From contig CATNNA010000010.1 of the NCBI GenBank assembly GCA_950106755.1, positions 1,364,001 through 1,428,000 of the forward strand: 64,000 bases of DNA, in the 5' to 3' direction. A program made the position numbers and the translations under genes. Shown here in pieces: positions 1 to 10,977 of this stretch. Position 1 is the stretch's first letter. Every line of letters starts with the position of its first letter. This DNA comes from Climacium dendroides. Lineage: Eukaryota > Streptophyta > Bryopsida > Hypnales > Climaciaceae. The notes under the pieces are model-generated. The model was not told where the DNA came from and made no database searches. It saw nothing but the letters and a program-made list of their open reading frames with translations.

Positions 1-329
1 TTATTGGCTGTGGCCATGAAATTGACGCTTTGTGGTGGCTTCCGTCATGTTCAAATCGAATCAAAATAATGGAGAAGCATATCCAACTTAGGGTTCTATT
101 GCTTCTCCCTTACCTTCCCAATGGAAGGGTACTAATTCACATGCAGGTAACGTTGAGCAATCTTTGAATGCTTCTAAATATTCAGTCGGATATGGATGCA
201 GGCCATGCTAATGCGCAGCAGGTCTTTGACTCAGAGGACGATGACTTTGACGCTGAGGAGAAATCCTTTGACAACCCGCAAAAGCGAAAAAGACCCCAAG
301 TGTGACCGTGGAGCCCGATCAAGATTCAT

Positions 330-1369
330 CGATCGCATTTTCCACCACCACAACGTCCGCTAATTGCACCACGCGCGCCTGAAGCCTCGTCGTAGCAAGG
401 ACATGGATATAGCAACTGGCAGTGGGTGCCTAGTGGCCAGTGGATGCAGCCCCCGCCAATGCAACCAACACCTTGGGAGGTTGGGCCCCAGCCTCCATCA
501 CTTCCGTATTCGGATAGGTGGGCAGGGCATTCTTTAGGGAATGACTTCAGCAATGCAGCTGAAATCTCTCTAGATCGTACCACAAGGGCATCACGGCGAC
601 TGAAATGCAACTTGTACAATGAGGAGAGAAAAGAGCGCAACAAGGGAGGCAAGAAACCCCACTTCATCTTAGTCACTGATGAAGGTGAAATTGATGTAGG
701 TTGTGTGGGGAAAAATGCTTGGAATAGATTGGTCAGGATGTTTGTGCCACGCATACTAGACATGAGTGTCATAGATTGGAAGAAACAGAAGCCTGATTTA
801 GTGCAGAAGCTCAGGGAGACCCTAGACAACAACTTCAAGTATTTAGGCAACGACTTGGGCTCGCTGGGCTTCAGAAATGCCATAAAGAGGTACTTGAAGA
901 TAGAGCGCTTCAGATTGAAGTCTCTTTTCTTGAGCGGGGGGGAGGATGACTGTCCATCCCATGTGAATCCAGATCAATGGAGTAGATTGATTGATTATTG
1001 GGATACAGAGATTCAACTGAAGAAATCAGTGACAATGACCCATACAAGGAGACAAGTGAAAAACTTCTCTACGTTGGTTTGGAAAGGGAAAGCAAGGAAG
1101 GAGGCAGAGTTGGTGAGTTCAAAGTTCATTAAATTTCAGTGCAAAAGGACGGTAGTCTTTTCCCTCTTTCCGCTTGTTTGCTCTTATTTTGAAGCTTTCT
1201 GTGGAGAAGAATATCACATAATTCAGAATTCAGGTTGTCAAATCTTGTTTGTGAGGTTTAGGTGGAGAAGAATATCACATAATTCATGATTTTTTGTATG
1301 CTAGTTGCAAAAGGAGGGAAGGTCTACAACCTAGGGTTAATGGACATTGCAGATGCAATGTAAGTATCT
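330..1369 (+). pseudogene. CACTA-associated (Transposase_24-like) protein, decayed 5' part
   Basis: The open frame runs from about 330 to 1112 with one TAG at 393-395 in a Gln-rich stretch. The N-terminus is Pro/Gln-rich (VPSGQWMQPPPMQPTP). A charged middle follows, and near 960-1090 there is a block of the type W-x2-L-x2-YW ... N/T-x-TRRQVKN, resembling the conserved region of plant Transposase_24 (PF03004) proteins encoded near CACTA/En-Spm transposases. A GTGAGT donor at 1113 suggests an intron. A second short coding patch (KVYNLGLMDIADAM, up to a GTAAGT at 1370) may be the next exon, but the phase does not join cleanly. A separate acidic stretch with a basic KRKRP motif opens at 192-305 in another frame and may be an upstream exon. 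No transposase catalytic region is present. Function is inferred from motif resemblance only. Confidence 0.4.
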
Positions 1370-1982
1370 CCCAGCCATGTTGGACGTGGGTTGGTATGGC
1401 TCTCTGTCATTTTGTAATATGGTATGTTTGATTGTCGCTAAAAAATGAATGTGCTATAAATTTGATCCAAATGAATTGCATCATTTTCTATTAATAGAGA
1501 GAGGAAAAGTTATGGTATAGGCTTTCTTATGTCGTTGTCTGTACCATGATGCAAGTAATGCTAAATGGTATGGTATAATTAGGGTTGCAGTTGGTCTTGT
1601 ATTGTACACTCCAAATTGCATTCAGGTATTAACATATCCTAGATGTCATATTGCAACTCACTTAACTCCTGCATAGCAACCCCTCAGTTATGTGAACAAA
1701 ACATGAGTATTTAATGTTTTGACATTGTGGGTGGAAACATCGTGCTTCCCATATATTAGTGAACGCAAGCACAGGCATTGGGCTATGAAGTCACATAAGA
1801 TTTGTTGAATATTTCAATAGGGAATTTGTAGTCATAACAAAGTCATACAATAGTTGTGCTACAGTTGTCACCAAGTGGTGTCTTCTGCCGTGCATCGCCG
1901 TATGAGTTGTACCGTAATCATTAAGTAGTAGGCCAGTCATTCGATAGTTGCCTTGCTAATGGGGACATGATTATCAACTAAC
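1370..1982. other. Noncoding spacer left of LTR-A
   Basis: AT-rich sequence without a credible ORF. It ends in CTAAC (1978-1982), which is the proposed target duplication of LTR-A. Motifs of the AATGACTGTAG/GTCATT type are scattered here and also in 7660-7800 and 11940-12530, perhaps an old MITE family. Confidence 0.4.
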
Positions 1983-2611
1983 TGTCGTAGACCAAAATGA
2001 GAGGATGAGGATGGTTATATAGAATATATAAGTAAGGAGTGGACATTGGTAAAAAATTTTGATTTGCAAGATGGCAAACTAATTATATTACCAATATTAA
2101 CCCTACCTCACTACTGGATTAGTAGTAGATAGATAATTTGGTTAAGAAAGATATTGTAAGATTCCTATTTTCCTAAAGATCTGGAACCGGATCCGCATCC
2201 GAGGAACGGAATAGGGGTCGAAAAATATACCGGGGCCGGAAGCAAACGCATCCGCACGCTACCGGAAGATTATCGGGACGGGAAGAGGAAATCCCGAATC
2301 CAACCGTAATCCCATACATCACGGAGGACCGTTTTAACGGCTAGTTTCCTCCGCGATGATTGCGGAAACGGCTACTTTCCCAACGGCTGTGGCTGCTAGG
2401 AAAGGATACGCAGGGGTTTGGTTCCTCAAACCTCATTGTGTCTTTGGGGTTTGGAAGTGCTCTCAGAGCAAGGTTTGTCTTTAGAGGTGTGAGAGGATTG
2501 GGTGATCTTACTTTCCGGATCCTGTCATGAAGAGGAAGAGGATTGACCGGGAGTTGTGGCAAGAAAAGGCAGGAGGGTTGAGTGGTGAGTGTTTTGGAGA
2601 GTTCTGCAACT

Positions 2612-4512
2612 ATGGTGAAGGCGGAAGTAAGCGGGTCATCTCCTTTCAAGATCAAGAGCATCTGTCCAGTGATTCCGAAGGATGATGGAGAGAGGAAGCA
2701 GCTGGAGGAGGATCTGAGCCAATTGGGGTGTGCGGGATTCCTATGCCGACCATGGAGTTTGAAGAGCGAGGAAATGATCCGGGAGCTGATGAATGAGCAG
2801 TCGAACGAATGGATCAAGACCGTCCGAGCTCTGCCCGGAAAGTGGACTGAGGACATCTGGAAGAGGGTCTACGATTTTCCTCGACTTGGAGAAGGGATGG
2901 CTTCGCGGGTACACAAGTTCGCGGAAGGTAAATTCTCTAATCCTCCTCACCCTAAAGATGGCTACGCAGTAGCAGATTGCAAGGTGGCAAGAGAGAGGAG
3001 GATGTTAGAATTTGTAGTACCGATCCTGTATCCGGAACGGCCAAACCGGGTCACGGTAACTTGGGCCAATACGATCTTCGGAGCGTTGAGTGGGAAAAGG
3101 AAAGTGTTTTGGGGAGGAATAGTGAAAGATCTGGTAGGGAAGATGGTGAACGCCTTAGGAAACGCAAAGGCCACCCCCATTGGGCCATTCTTCTTTCACC
3201 TGTATGACTTCCTAGGTACTCTGAAAACTTCAGAGAAAACCATGTATAAGGACGCAGCCACCTTAGTGAAACTTAATCTTACTCCACCTCGAGAGGAAGA
3301 GGAAGAAGAGAGAAAGGAGGGACCAGATGAGGGATCTGAGAAGGAATCCTCAGAGAGAAGGAAGGAGCCTTCCGAAAGGAGGACAGAGGCTGAGAGGGTT
3401 TCAGTCTCTTCTAAGAAGGGATCCAGAGAGAAGGGAAAAGTCTCGCCGGAATCGGAAGTTCTGGGAGAGGATACTTTGGGGAGGATCATTTCGGACTTAG
3501 GGAGAGTCCGGGAGGAGCTTGACACGGAGAGAGGAGCAGTGAGGAATGTATGTGGACTACTTGGAGGGATCAACGTATCAGAACTCGCGGAGAAAGTAGA
3601 AAGGTGATCCGGGATAGTAAAAACCAGAAGTGGGAGACCCGCATCAAGGAGTTGACTGAGAGGAATGCGGATCTCTAGAGGCAAATTGAGAAGGGTGAGG
3701 AAAAGAAGAGAGAGGTGGAACGGCTTACCTCAGAGTTTAAGGGGGCCATTAGGAGAGTTGGGGCCTTTGTTTCCAACACTGCGGATGTTATAAACAAAGC
3801 CAAACTCTAAGATGAGGGAATCCATGAGGCAAGACCGGAAGCCGCAGGTAAGGCTGTCTTAGTTTTGGCAGAGTATTCCGAAGAGATGGAGAAGTTCATG
3901 TTTGAAGTCCGAGATGTTCTTCACCAAGCAAAACAGTTTCCGGAATCCGGAATAAAGAGGAAGGATGAAGAGATGGAGCCAACCAAAAAGGATGCGCCCA
4001 CAAAGACTCCAACAAAGACGCCAACCAAGCGGGAAAGGCAGGAGGAGGAGTTGACACCAACCTCTAAGAGTATGGAGGGGAGGAAAGAAGGATCAGTGCA
4101 CGGATCCGGTTCGAAGACTCGAATTTGGAAGTCGGAATCCGACTTAGGCACACCACAGAGTAAAGGCTCTCAACCCTCAACTACCAAGAAGACTGTGAAG
4201 AAGGTTACTTCCGTCAAAGGAAGAGACGTGCCTCTAAGGAGTCAACAATCCGCGGAGGACGAATCTCCAAGCCAATCCGAGCGGGAGGAAAGTCTGTCGA
4301 GATCCGGAGAGGAGGATTCAGAAGAGGACACTGGATCAAAAGAGGAATCGGATCCTGAGCAAATCTCATCAGCAGAGTTCAAAGGGAAAACTTCAACACC
4401 GTCTAAGGGGAAGCCGCCCTTGAGTGGAAAACCGTCAGCTAGTAGGAAACAGCCAGCTAGGAAGGGGGCAACAAAGTTAGAGGAACCTTCTCCAAAGAAG
4501 GCTAGGAAATAG
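2612..4512 (+). pseudogene. LTR-encoded coiled-coil protein (copy A)
   Basis: No family recognised; the same protein type occurs in all six LTR copies. I take ATG 2612 as the start because the open frame upstream of it has no ATG. N-terminal half (to about residue 230): conserved blocks LEEDLSQLGCAGFL, KWTEDIWKRVYDF, PKDGYAVADCK, PERPNRVTVTWANTIFGALS. Then come an acidic Glu/Arg-rich linker, a coiled coil, and a basic Ser/Lys-rich tail ending in PSPKKARK. The frame breaks at 3605-3607. Further stops lie near 3676 (TAG) and 3808 (TAA), after which the frame is open at 3865-4512. A Gag-like or nucleic-acid-binding role is possible from size and composition, but no zinc knuckle or enzyme motif is visible. 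Confidence 0.6.
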
Positions 4513-5263
4513 ATAGGAAAGTTGTTAGGAAGTTTTTGGGAAGCGACCCTAGCATGGTCAGCCAAAAACTCAAGTTTTTGATAGGTAGGAAGTAGCTTGG
4601 GAGGTGCTTTTCAGGTGCATGCACTTAGGCTGCACTTTCCGGATTTTTAGGATCTGAGATCCACATTTTGCGGATCGGATGGGGTTGGTAGGAAAGTCAA
4701 CTTAGAAGGATAAGGAATGACACCTGTCATTCTCCTGTCCTTTAGTTTTATTCCTTGGGACCTTTGGGGTTCCCTGGAGTGTGTATTTAGGGGGCTGAAG
4801 TTAGTTTGAAGCCCCGGGTGTTTTCTTATTTGTGTTTTTCAACACTTTGCGAATTGATTTCAGATTTCCACTTCATAAGTGTTGGCCTGAAAAGGCTAAG
4901 TTCTGTGTTGATATGCCGTGCAATGCTAGAACCATTGTTTAGTGTGGGTAGCTGGTTTGCAAGTGTGGAGGAAGACAAGTAGCCCCCGGATTCTGTCCAG
5001 GATCTGATTTTGAGAGCTTTGAGGATTTGGTTAAGGAAAACTTTGTGTACTGAGAGGGTATTTTAATTGCTAAAGTTCCTTGGGAGTCTTCTGAGTAGGA
5101 TAGCCATTCTTAGGTTGGGTGAATTCTTCAGGAGGGAGAACGAATGCTAGCCGACGTTTGATGAGGTCCTGCTGGATCCAGAAGAGAGGAACAGGAAGGT
5201 AGTTAGGATCTCTCAGTTATCGAGTGCCGGATCACGCTCTTGGGGTCCTGTCCGGATAGATAT

Positions 5264-5323
5264 GTCGTTGTAGTACTGGGAGGATAATAGGGGTTTCCTG
5301 AGTGACCTGCTAGTCTAGATCAA
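5264..5323 (+). promoter_or_regulatory. Conserved tRNA-Asp-like block of LTR-A
   Basis: GTCGTTGTAGT at 5264-5274 followed by GTGACCTG near 5308. The same pair with the same spacing occurs in the other five LTRs. The first 11 bases equal the 5' end of plant tRNA-Asp as I remember it. No cloverleaf is possible. Confidence 0.5.
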
Positions 5324-5956
5324 CATCCGGATTAGTTGTGAGGAAGTAACTATTTCCTATTTCTTTTTGGTATTTGTTGTTGTTATTCTAAGTGACTGGA
5401 TCTTCATTTCACTCTAAACACGTTTGAAGGGTAGGGTTTACGTTCCCTTCCTAAAACCAAAGAGCGGAACCCTCTTGGTAGAGGTAAAACTAACATGTTG
5501 TGAGTTACTACAATCGGATAGAAATCCTCTTTCCGGTTCCGCATCCGTCTAAGTCGATCCGAATAGGAAGGGGTAGAGGATTATGACCATTCTCCTTGTT
5601 TGATTACTGGTGATAGACTTGGAGTGAATGTAAGGGAATCAGAACATGGAGAAGAGAGGGTATTGAAAGAGAGTTTCATGTTGCAAATATTTAGATTCGG
5701 TTTTGCTTGGGTTTGGTGTTTTCCGAATCCTGTTCCGGATATCTTGAGGAAACTAACGTTGAAATCCTGTGGGAATGATACACGAGTCATCTAAGGTGTT
5801 TTACATCAATTTAACACCTAAGGGTAGGATTTGTGCTTCTTTGTGCTATGACACTAACTATTGAGTTTTTCTTGTTTGGATGACGTCCGAGAGCTATAGG
5901 GTCTCACTACAGGGGATTCAGCTACAATATGTGCTATAGAGAAGTCCCAAACGAAC

Positions 5957-8061
5957 TTGAAGGGCAAGTTCTTGAAAGTTTTGGTGAGTACAACAACCAC
6001 CAACAACGTAGTAGAGGAGCTGAAGACAATGTTTAGCACATTCATGGGGAAAATGAAGGATCCTTTTTACGATAGCCCATCAACATCCAAGTCCGTTGTG
6101 GAGATTCAGACATCCAATATGCTTCTAGAGGTTGACATAGTGGACTTAATCCTTGATCCCCGTCCGCTTAAAGTAGCCAACTCTCCGGTACTTCCCCCTC
6201 CCGCTCCGTCATAGGCTGAGGACACCTTCAACTCCGAAGTTCAGTCACCTTCCGTAAGTCTCGTAGTGCAAAAGGCAGGCGTCATTGGAAAGAAAGGAAA
6301 ATCCGCCCCTAGTGTCCCGACTAACATTCCCGTGGACAATGTGAAGGACAACGTTCCGATTTTGGAGGAGGCCATTCCGAAGGTGGTGGATGCTGTTTAA
6401 ATTGTGCCTGATGATGCACAGGACCTTGCTACCATAGTTCTTGGATCAACTGCCGTGGAGGTGCAAGTTCCGGAGGTTGTAGATGGCGGCACGAGCAAAG
6501 GGGACTCCGGGAAAAGTAGCGCTAGTGTTGATGTAGGTAACCCGTATTGCTTGGGTGAAGAGGGCTCCGACATGTTGGAGAACTCCGGGAAGGAAGTGGA
6601 AGCAAGTACTGCTCCTACAAAGTCTTCCCCTAAAAAGAAGAAGAAAGTCACAAAAGTGGCCAACGAGGTAAATGCCAAGGCAGCACTCTCTGATTCTAGG
6701 TCAGGTCAGGTGAGAGCTACTTTGAATTTGCACATTCCACCTTTTGAAAATGTAAAATGTAAATTGTTGATTTTCAACATTCATGGGACCTTGCTAGATT
6801 GTAGTCTAGCTTCAGAAAGGAATCCAAACTCTAGAATTAGACTCACCTTGAGAACGAAGACAAGGAGGGTCTTTCTAAGGCTATGGTTGCAGCCCTTTCT
6901 GTCTAGGTGCTTCTTTAATTTCATAGTGGGATTTTGGGGCAGTAAAAGTCAGTTTTACATGGACGACGTTGTGCCGACAATGATAGGAAGGCACCAAAGA
7001 GGCCTTGACTTCAGCCCTCTTTTTGGTTGGGGGGGGGAAAAATGTACCGCTATAAAATTTGATGGGATAAACCAATAGCTTGGGGTAAAGCTTTGTTTGC
7101 GATTTACAATGAATGGCCTCAATTTAGCACATCCAACACTGTTGTCCTTGACAACAATGCTTCAAGAGTGTCTTGCAACCCGGATTCAAATGTGGTCATC
7201 ACCAAAGCCTTCTATGTCACTGATTTGGCTAAATTGGTAAATGACAACAACTATTTGAAGGCCACTTTGTGGCCACTTTTGGAAGCTCTTTATGTCGCCA
7301 CAGATGTAAAGGAATTTCATACAAAGAATGCTAAGCATGTACAAAACAATGCAATCCAAGGGTATGAGTTGATACGGAATTCAGATATGGATGATTGTGC
7401 AGAGACAGGGGAAGGTGAGGAGAGTTATGGACCACGTGGTTCAAGCTCATTTGTGTCTCCTCACCTTCCATTCGTTTTCCATTCTAACATGAAATGTGTG
7501 TGTGTTTGTAGAAGGAAGAGGGAGACTAGGTCAAAGACGACAGCGGTGGAGGAGAAGAAGCGGGAGTCGTCGAAGAAGAAGGTGAGATGAAGAATTCTGA
7601 AAGTGTAGTTTGATTACACAATTTTTTTTTTGTGGAAGTAGGAGCTTGTGGCCTAGGCTATCTAAGTTCTATGACTGTTGAATGACTATGTAGTCATTTA
7701 ATACTTCCATAGTACTTTTGTCAAAGTCATATGCGAGTCAAGAAGCATTGTTGTCAGTCAAGTATCAGTCATTAGCCGTGACAACGACTATTTCTGCAAA
7801 AATCGATACGTTCAGAAGGTCCCACGGGTAAGAGTAATTCTTGTCACTAATTTGTCATGTCTTTTTTGCAGTTCACCTTGTATGACGACGTGTACCTTGT
7901 CAATCCGCGGTCCATTCGGCAGAAGGTAGCTCTGGGAAGAATAAGCAGTATAGGAGGGATTGATAAGTTCCACGGTATAGTTATTCCGGATACCTGGTTC
8001 AGAGTGAACGTACGCGGCAGGTGATGGCTTCTAACTTGTCGCTGATGTTTTCCAAGCCGGA
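5957..8061 (+). pseudogene. FCP1/HAD-like phosphatase gene, decayed, 5' portion (interrupted by LTR-B)
   Basis: An acidic/Ser-rich leader with a Lys-rich patch (SPKKKKKVTK, near 6640) precedes a HAD/FCP1-like domain. Motif I reads LLIFNIHGTLLD (near 6755), where the usual nucleophile Asp (DxDGTL) is Asn. VGFWGSKS (near 6930) corresponds to the motif II region, and NTVVLDNNASR (near 7140) to the DD-type motif. The frame has stops at 6212 (TAG) and 6398 (TAA) and a frameshift near 7078. A probable intron lies at about 7415-7510 (GTGAGG...TTTGTAG). Another opens at GTGAGA near 7582 and ends at TTTTTTGCAG (7860-7871). The last exon (FTLYDDVYLVNPRSIRQK...) runs into LTR-B within a codon series and resumes at 11500. 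Both the Asn replacement and the breaks argue against activity. It is a distant relative of the HAD-like gene at 38158. Confidence 0.55.
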
Positions 8062-8346
8062 TGTGACAACTCACATTTTTTATTTTTATTTGTTTACCTT
8101 TTTGAGCGAACCGGAAATTAGAAATAGGTATCCGGATTCATCTAGAGAGAAAAATAAAAACCAAAAATAGTCACCAAAAGGACCTTACGGAACTAATCCG
8201 GTTTTAGGTCAAAGCGGAACGGATTAGATATACAACCGGATAGTATTTCCAACCGGAATCTTGTTGACCAGATTAGGAGATAACCAGATGTCAAGAACCG
8301 GACTGGATATCCGACCAGTCATAAAGACAGTCCAGGGCGTCAGGAC

Positions 8347-8354
8347 TATATAAA
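8347..8354 (+). promoter_or_regulatory. TATA box of the LTR-B ORF promoter
   Basis: TATATAAA in CAGGACTATATAAAGCCTGG, 313 bp upstream of the ORF start. The same box sits at the equivalent place in LTR-C (36742-36749, minus). Confidence 0.6.
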
Positions 8355-8666
8355 GCCTGGCCCTGCCCATTTTCAGGTCTCTGGATTTCCACGTGTTGTC
8401 GTGTCCTGATTTAGCGCCTGACATTTCTATCGTTGACCACGGCAAGGAAGAAGAAGTACAAGAGGGTCCGGAAGTGAGAGAGGGGTGTGAGACGGAGAGA
8501 TCTCCTCCGGACATGAGTGGGTGAGACCTTGAGTGCGAGCGGATACTTGAGAAGCTAAGAGTGTGAGCACGCTAGTAGGATAGTTTACAGGCGGAGCGGA
8601 ACATCTAAGTGTCGGCGCTCCCTTGTTAGGACTGTAGAAGAGTGAAAACCAGGTAGAGCTACCCTC

Positions 8667-10344
8667 ATGCCGCGGCTGAACCGGAAGAGAGGTTCTAACA
8701 CCCCGCCCCCGAGTGAAGTAAAGCTTAGAAAAGTGGTTCCGGTCATGCCGACCAAGGAACCGGAACAGGGAGAGCTCAGAGAGGATTTGTCATTGATGGG
8801 TTGTCAGGGGTTAGCTTTGAAACCTTGGGGTTTTCAAAGATGAGAGGATGGTTAGAGAAATCCTGAGTGGCGTATCGAATCAGTTCGATAACACCTTGAG
8901 AGGGAATCCGGTCCAATGGACCGAGGCTTTGTGGCGGGACGTATACGGATTCCGGCCAGGAGAACTCGGGCTTGCCAACCGGAAGGATGATTTCGTCCAG
9001 GGCAAGTTCGGAAGCGTAGTAAACCCGAAGGACGGCTACGCGGTCGAAGACTGCCTCGATGACCGGGAGCGACGCCTGCTCCAGTTCCTGGTTCTGGTTT
9101 TGCATCCGAAAAAGCCCACCAGGGTGACTATCACCTTGGCTAACACGATTTTTGGAGCGCTGAGCGGAACCCGGAAAGTAAACTAGGGCTGGATCTTCTT
9201 TGATCTGGTGTTCCAGCTTATTACAAGAGTGAGGAGAAGTAGGACTACCCCACTGTGCCCTTATGTGTACCACCTCTACCAGCAACAGGAACTGCTGACG
9301 GAAGTGGAGCTGAAGGTGTGGAAGGCCCAGGAGCGGACCATGAAGTACGGCGAATCCGAGTCCGACCAAGAAGCGGATTCTGGAAACGAAACCAAGGAGG
9401 AGGAAGAAGAAGAAGAGGAAGAGGAGGAACCGTATGTTCCCGCCAAGAGGCAGAAAACCACTCTGATTCGGAATCGAGGAACGCCCCCGGGACATCCACG
9501 GCCGCGTAGAGGTGAGACTCCAACCGGACTGGATGTGGCATCCGGATCGGGAACCGCAGATCCGTTCAACGAGTTGGTTGGGATCCTCTGTGGAATCCGG
9601 GCGGATTGGGAAGTTAAGAAACGGACGCTCGGGGAGATCGCCGAATTAATCGGAGCGGAACCGGACAGTCAGTTGCCGCGGAAGGTAGCTGAAAGTGTTA
9701 TCAATCTGGATGAGCTCCGGAAGATGAAGGAGGACAGCAAGCGGCAGCACGATGAGGTGGACACCCTCAAGGCCGAGCTATTCGCGTTGCTTGAGAACGC
9801 CACCGTGACAAAGGAGATGGCGGAAGAAATGAAGAAGTTGGCCGCGGAAGTGAAGGACGTGCTTGGAGGACCCGGAGCCGCAGTCACCAAGGCGCGCCTG
9901 TTCGAAGAGGAGGTGCACAAGGACAAGAAGATATCCGGAACCAGGGTGGTGCACATCCTCACCGATTTTGAGGAGCAGATGGAGAAGCTCCTATCCAAGG
10001 CACGGGAGTCAGCGGACCGGATCGTGAAGAGCAGCCAGAAGTTGACAGAAATTCCGGTCCGGCTCTCAGAAATTTCTCTTCCAGACTTGTTTCTGGAAGA
10101 CGTAGCTCAGGAGCCGGGAAAGGACAAGACGCCCCAGTCAAGCAGGGCAAAGAAGGAGACGCCCTCGACCGGACATCAACCGATAGATTTGGACTCCCCG
10201 GAAGCTGAGGAAGAACATCCGGTCCTACCTACGGATGGGGAACGGAACCGGAATCTAAATGAGGTCTTTGAGCAGTTGGAGAGACCTGATGAGAGCCCTA
10301 CCATTGGATCCCGAGTGTATGAGACGGAACAGGAAGGATTGTAA
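8667..10344 (+). pseudogene. LTR-encoded coiled-coil protein (copy B)
   Basis: The start ATG (MPRLNRKR) is shared with copy C. One extra base near 8830 shifts the frame, and a TAG lies near 9183 (VDWG in copy C reads KVN-stop here). From 9208 the frame is open to 10344. Order: basic N-terminus; LREDLSLMGCQGL; NPVQWTEALWRDVYGF; NPKDGYAVEDC; PTRVTITLANTIFGALSG; CPYVYHLYQQQELLTE; acidic Glu run near 9400; basic KRQKT; then a long Glu/Lys/Leu coiled coil (about 9700-10060). Apart from the frameshift and stop this is one of the best preserved copies, about 550 aa if read through. Family unknown; Gag-like is only a guess. Confidence 0.65.
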
Positions 10345-10460
10345 AAATAGGACTTATAGATAGGAACCAGAATAGAATCCAGTTAGGATAAGGTAGGACC
10401 GGATTGTCAGCGCCTTTAGAGGCGGAAATCATGTATTCACTTTTTGCTTTTTGCTTTTTG

Positions 10461-10469
10461 TATATAAAA
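10461..10469 (+). promoter_or_regulatory. Second TATA box of LTR-B (genomic RNA promoter candidate)
   Basis: TATATAAAA in TTTTTGTATATAAAACAGTC, downstream of the ORF and about 1 kb before the LTR end. Equivalent boxes: LTR-C 34626-34634 (minus) and LTR-F 62500-62507 (minus). Position relative to the 3' end suits a U3/R boundary. Confidence 0.55.
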
Positions 10470-10929
10470 CAGTCTCTGAGCTGGAGACGAGGAGAAAGTT
10501 CTTTTGGCATTTCCTTGTGTACTTTCCTTTAAAACTAACTTTTGTGTATTTTTCCCGAGTATTGGCAAGAGTGTACGGAGTCAGAATAGGAAGGTGAGTA
10601 CGGAGGTGTTGGTAGAGTTTCTCCCCTTGATGTATGTTTCCGATTCTAGGTACATGTGAGTAGGTTATGAAGAGTTAGGAGTGGATTCCAGTGCCTCAGT
10701 AGCTATAGAAGTTTAGCATTCCGGTTAAAAGATCCGTTGATCAGGCTAGGCGGATAGGGAGGGATTCCTTAGCTGCGCTAGAACTCCTGGATGGGAAATC
10801 CGGTCGAGTATCCTGACTCCTGTGAGGTCTTGCCACCGTTGTGGGTGAACGGAAGAACTTTCGTGGCTGTTGGAACGGACAGATGCACTTGTAGCCACCG
10901 AACTTCGTACGGAACGGATCAGTGTCAAG

Positions 10930-10977
10930 GTCGTTGTAGTATGAGAGGATCGTATGGGGGGTCTTTGTGTGACCTGT
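10930..10977 (+). promoter_or_regulatory. Conserved tRNA-Asp-like block of LTR-B
   Basis: GTCGTTGTAGTAT at 10930-10942, then GTGACCTG about 40 bp from the block start. It is the best match of the six copies to the 5' end of plant tRNA-Asp (13 bases, from memory). Confidence 0.5.

Larger units (their letters stand above)
1983..5853 (+). mobile_element. LTR-A: solo LTR-like element carrying an ORF
   Basis: Member of the six-copy TG...CA family found throughout this window. The right end (TTTGTGCTATGACA, 5840-5853) matches the ends of LTR-B and LTR-C (CTGTGCTGCGACA). The left end is less certain. TG at 1983 is directly preceded by CTAAC, which recurs exactly after the right end (5854-5858), giving a 5-bp duplication. 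The element contains a decayed ORF (2612-4512), the conserved GTCGTTGTAGT block at 5264, GTGACCTG about 40 bp later, and a GCGGAACCCTCT hairpin-like block near 5464. At 3.87 kb it is the longest copy. With its Lys-rich protein tail it is closest to LTR-E. Confidence 0.6.

Noticed and set aside
2154..2175. Alternative left end of LTR-A at TGTAAGATTCC
   Set aside because: The preceding GATAT is not repeated after the right end, whereas CTAAC before 1983 is.
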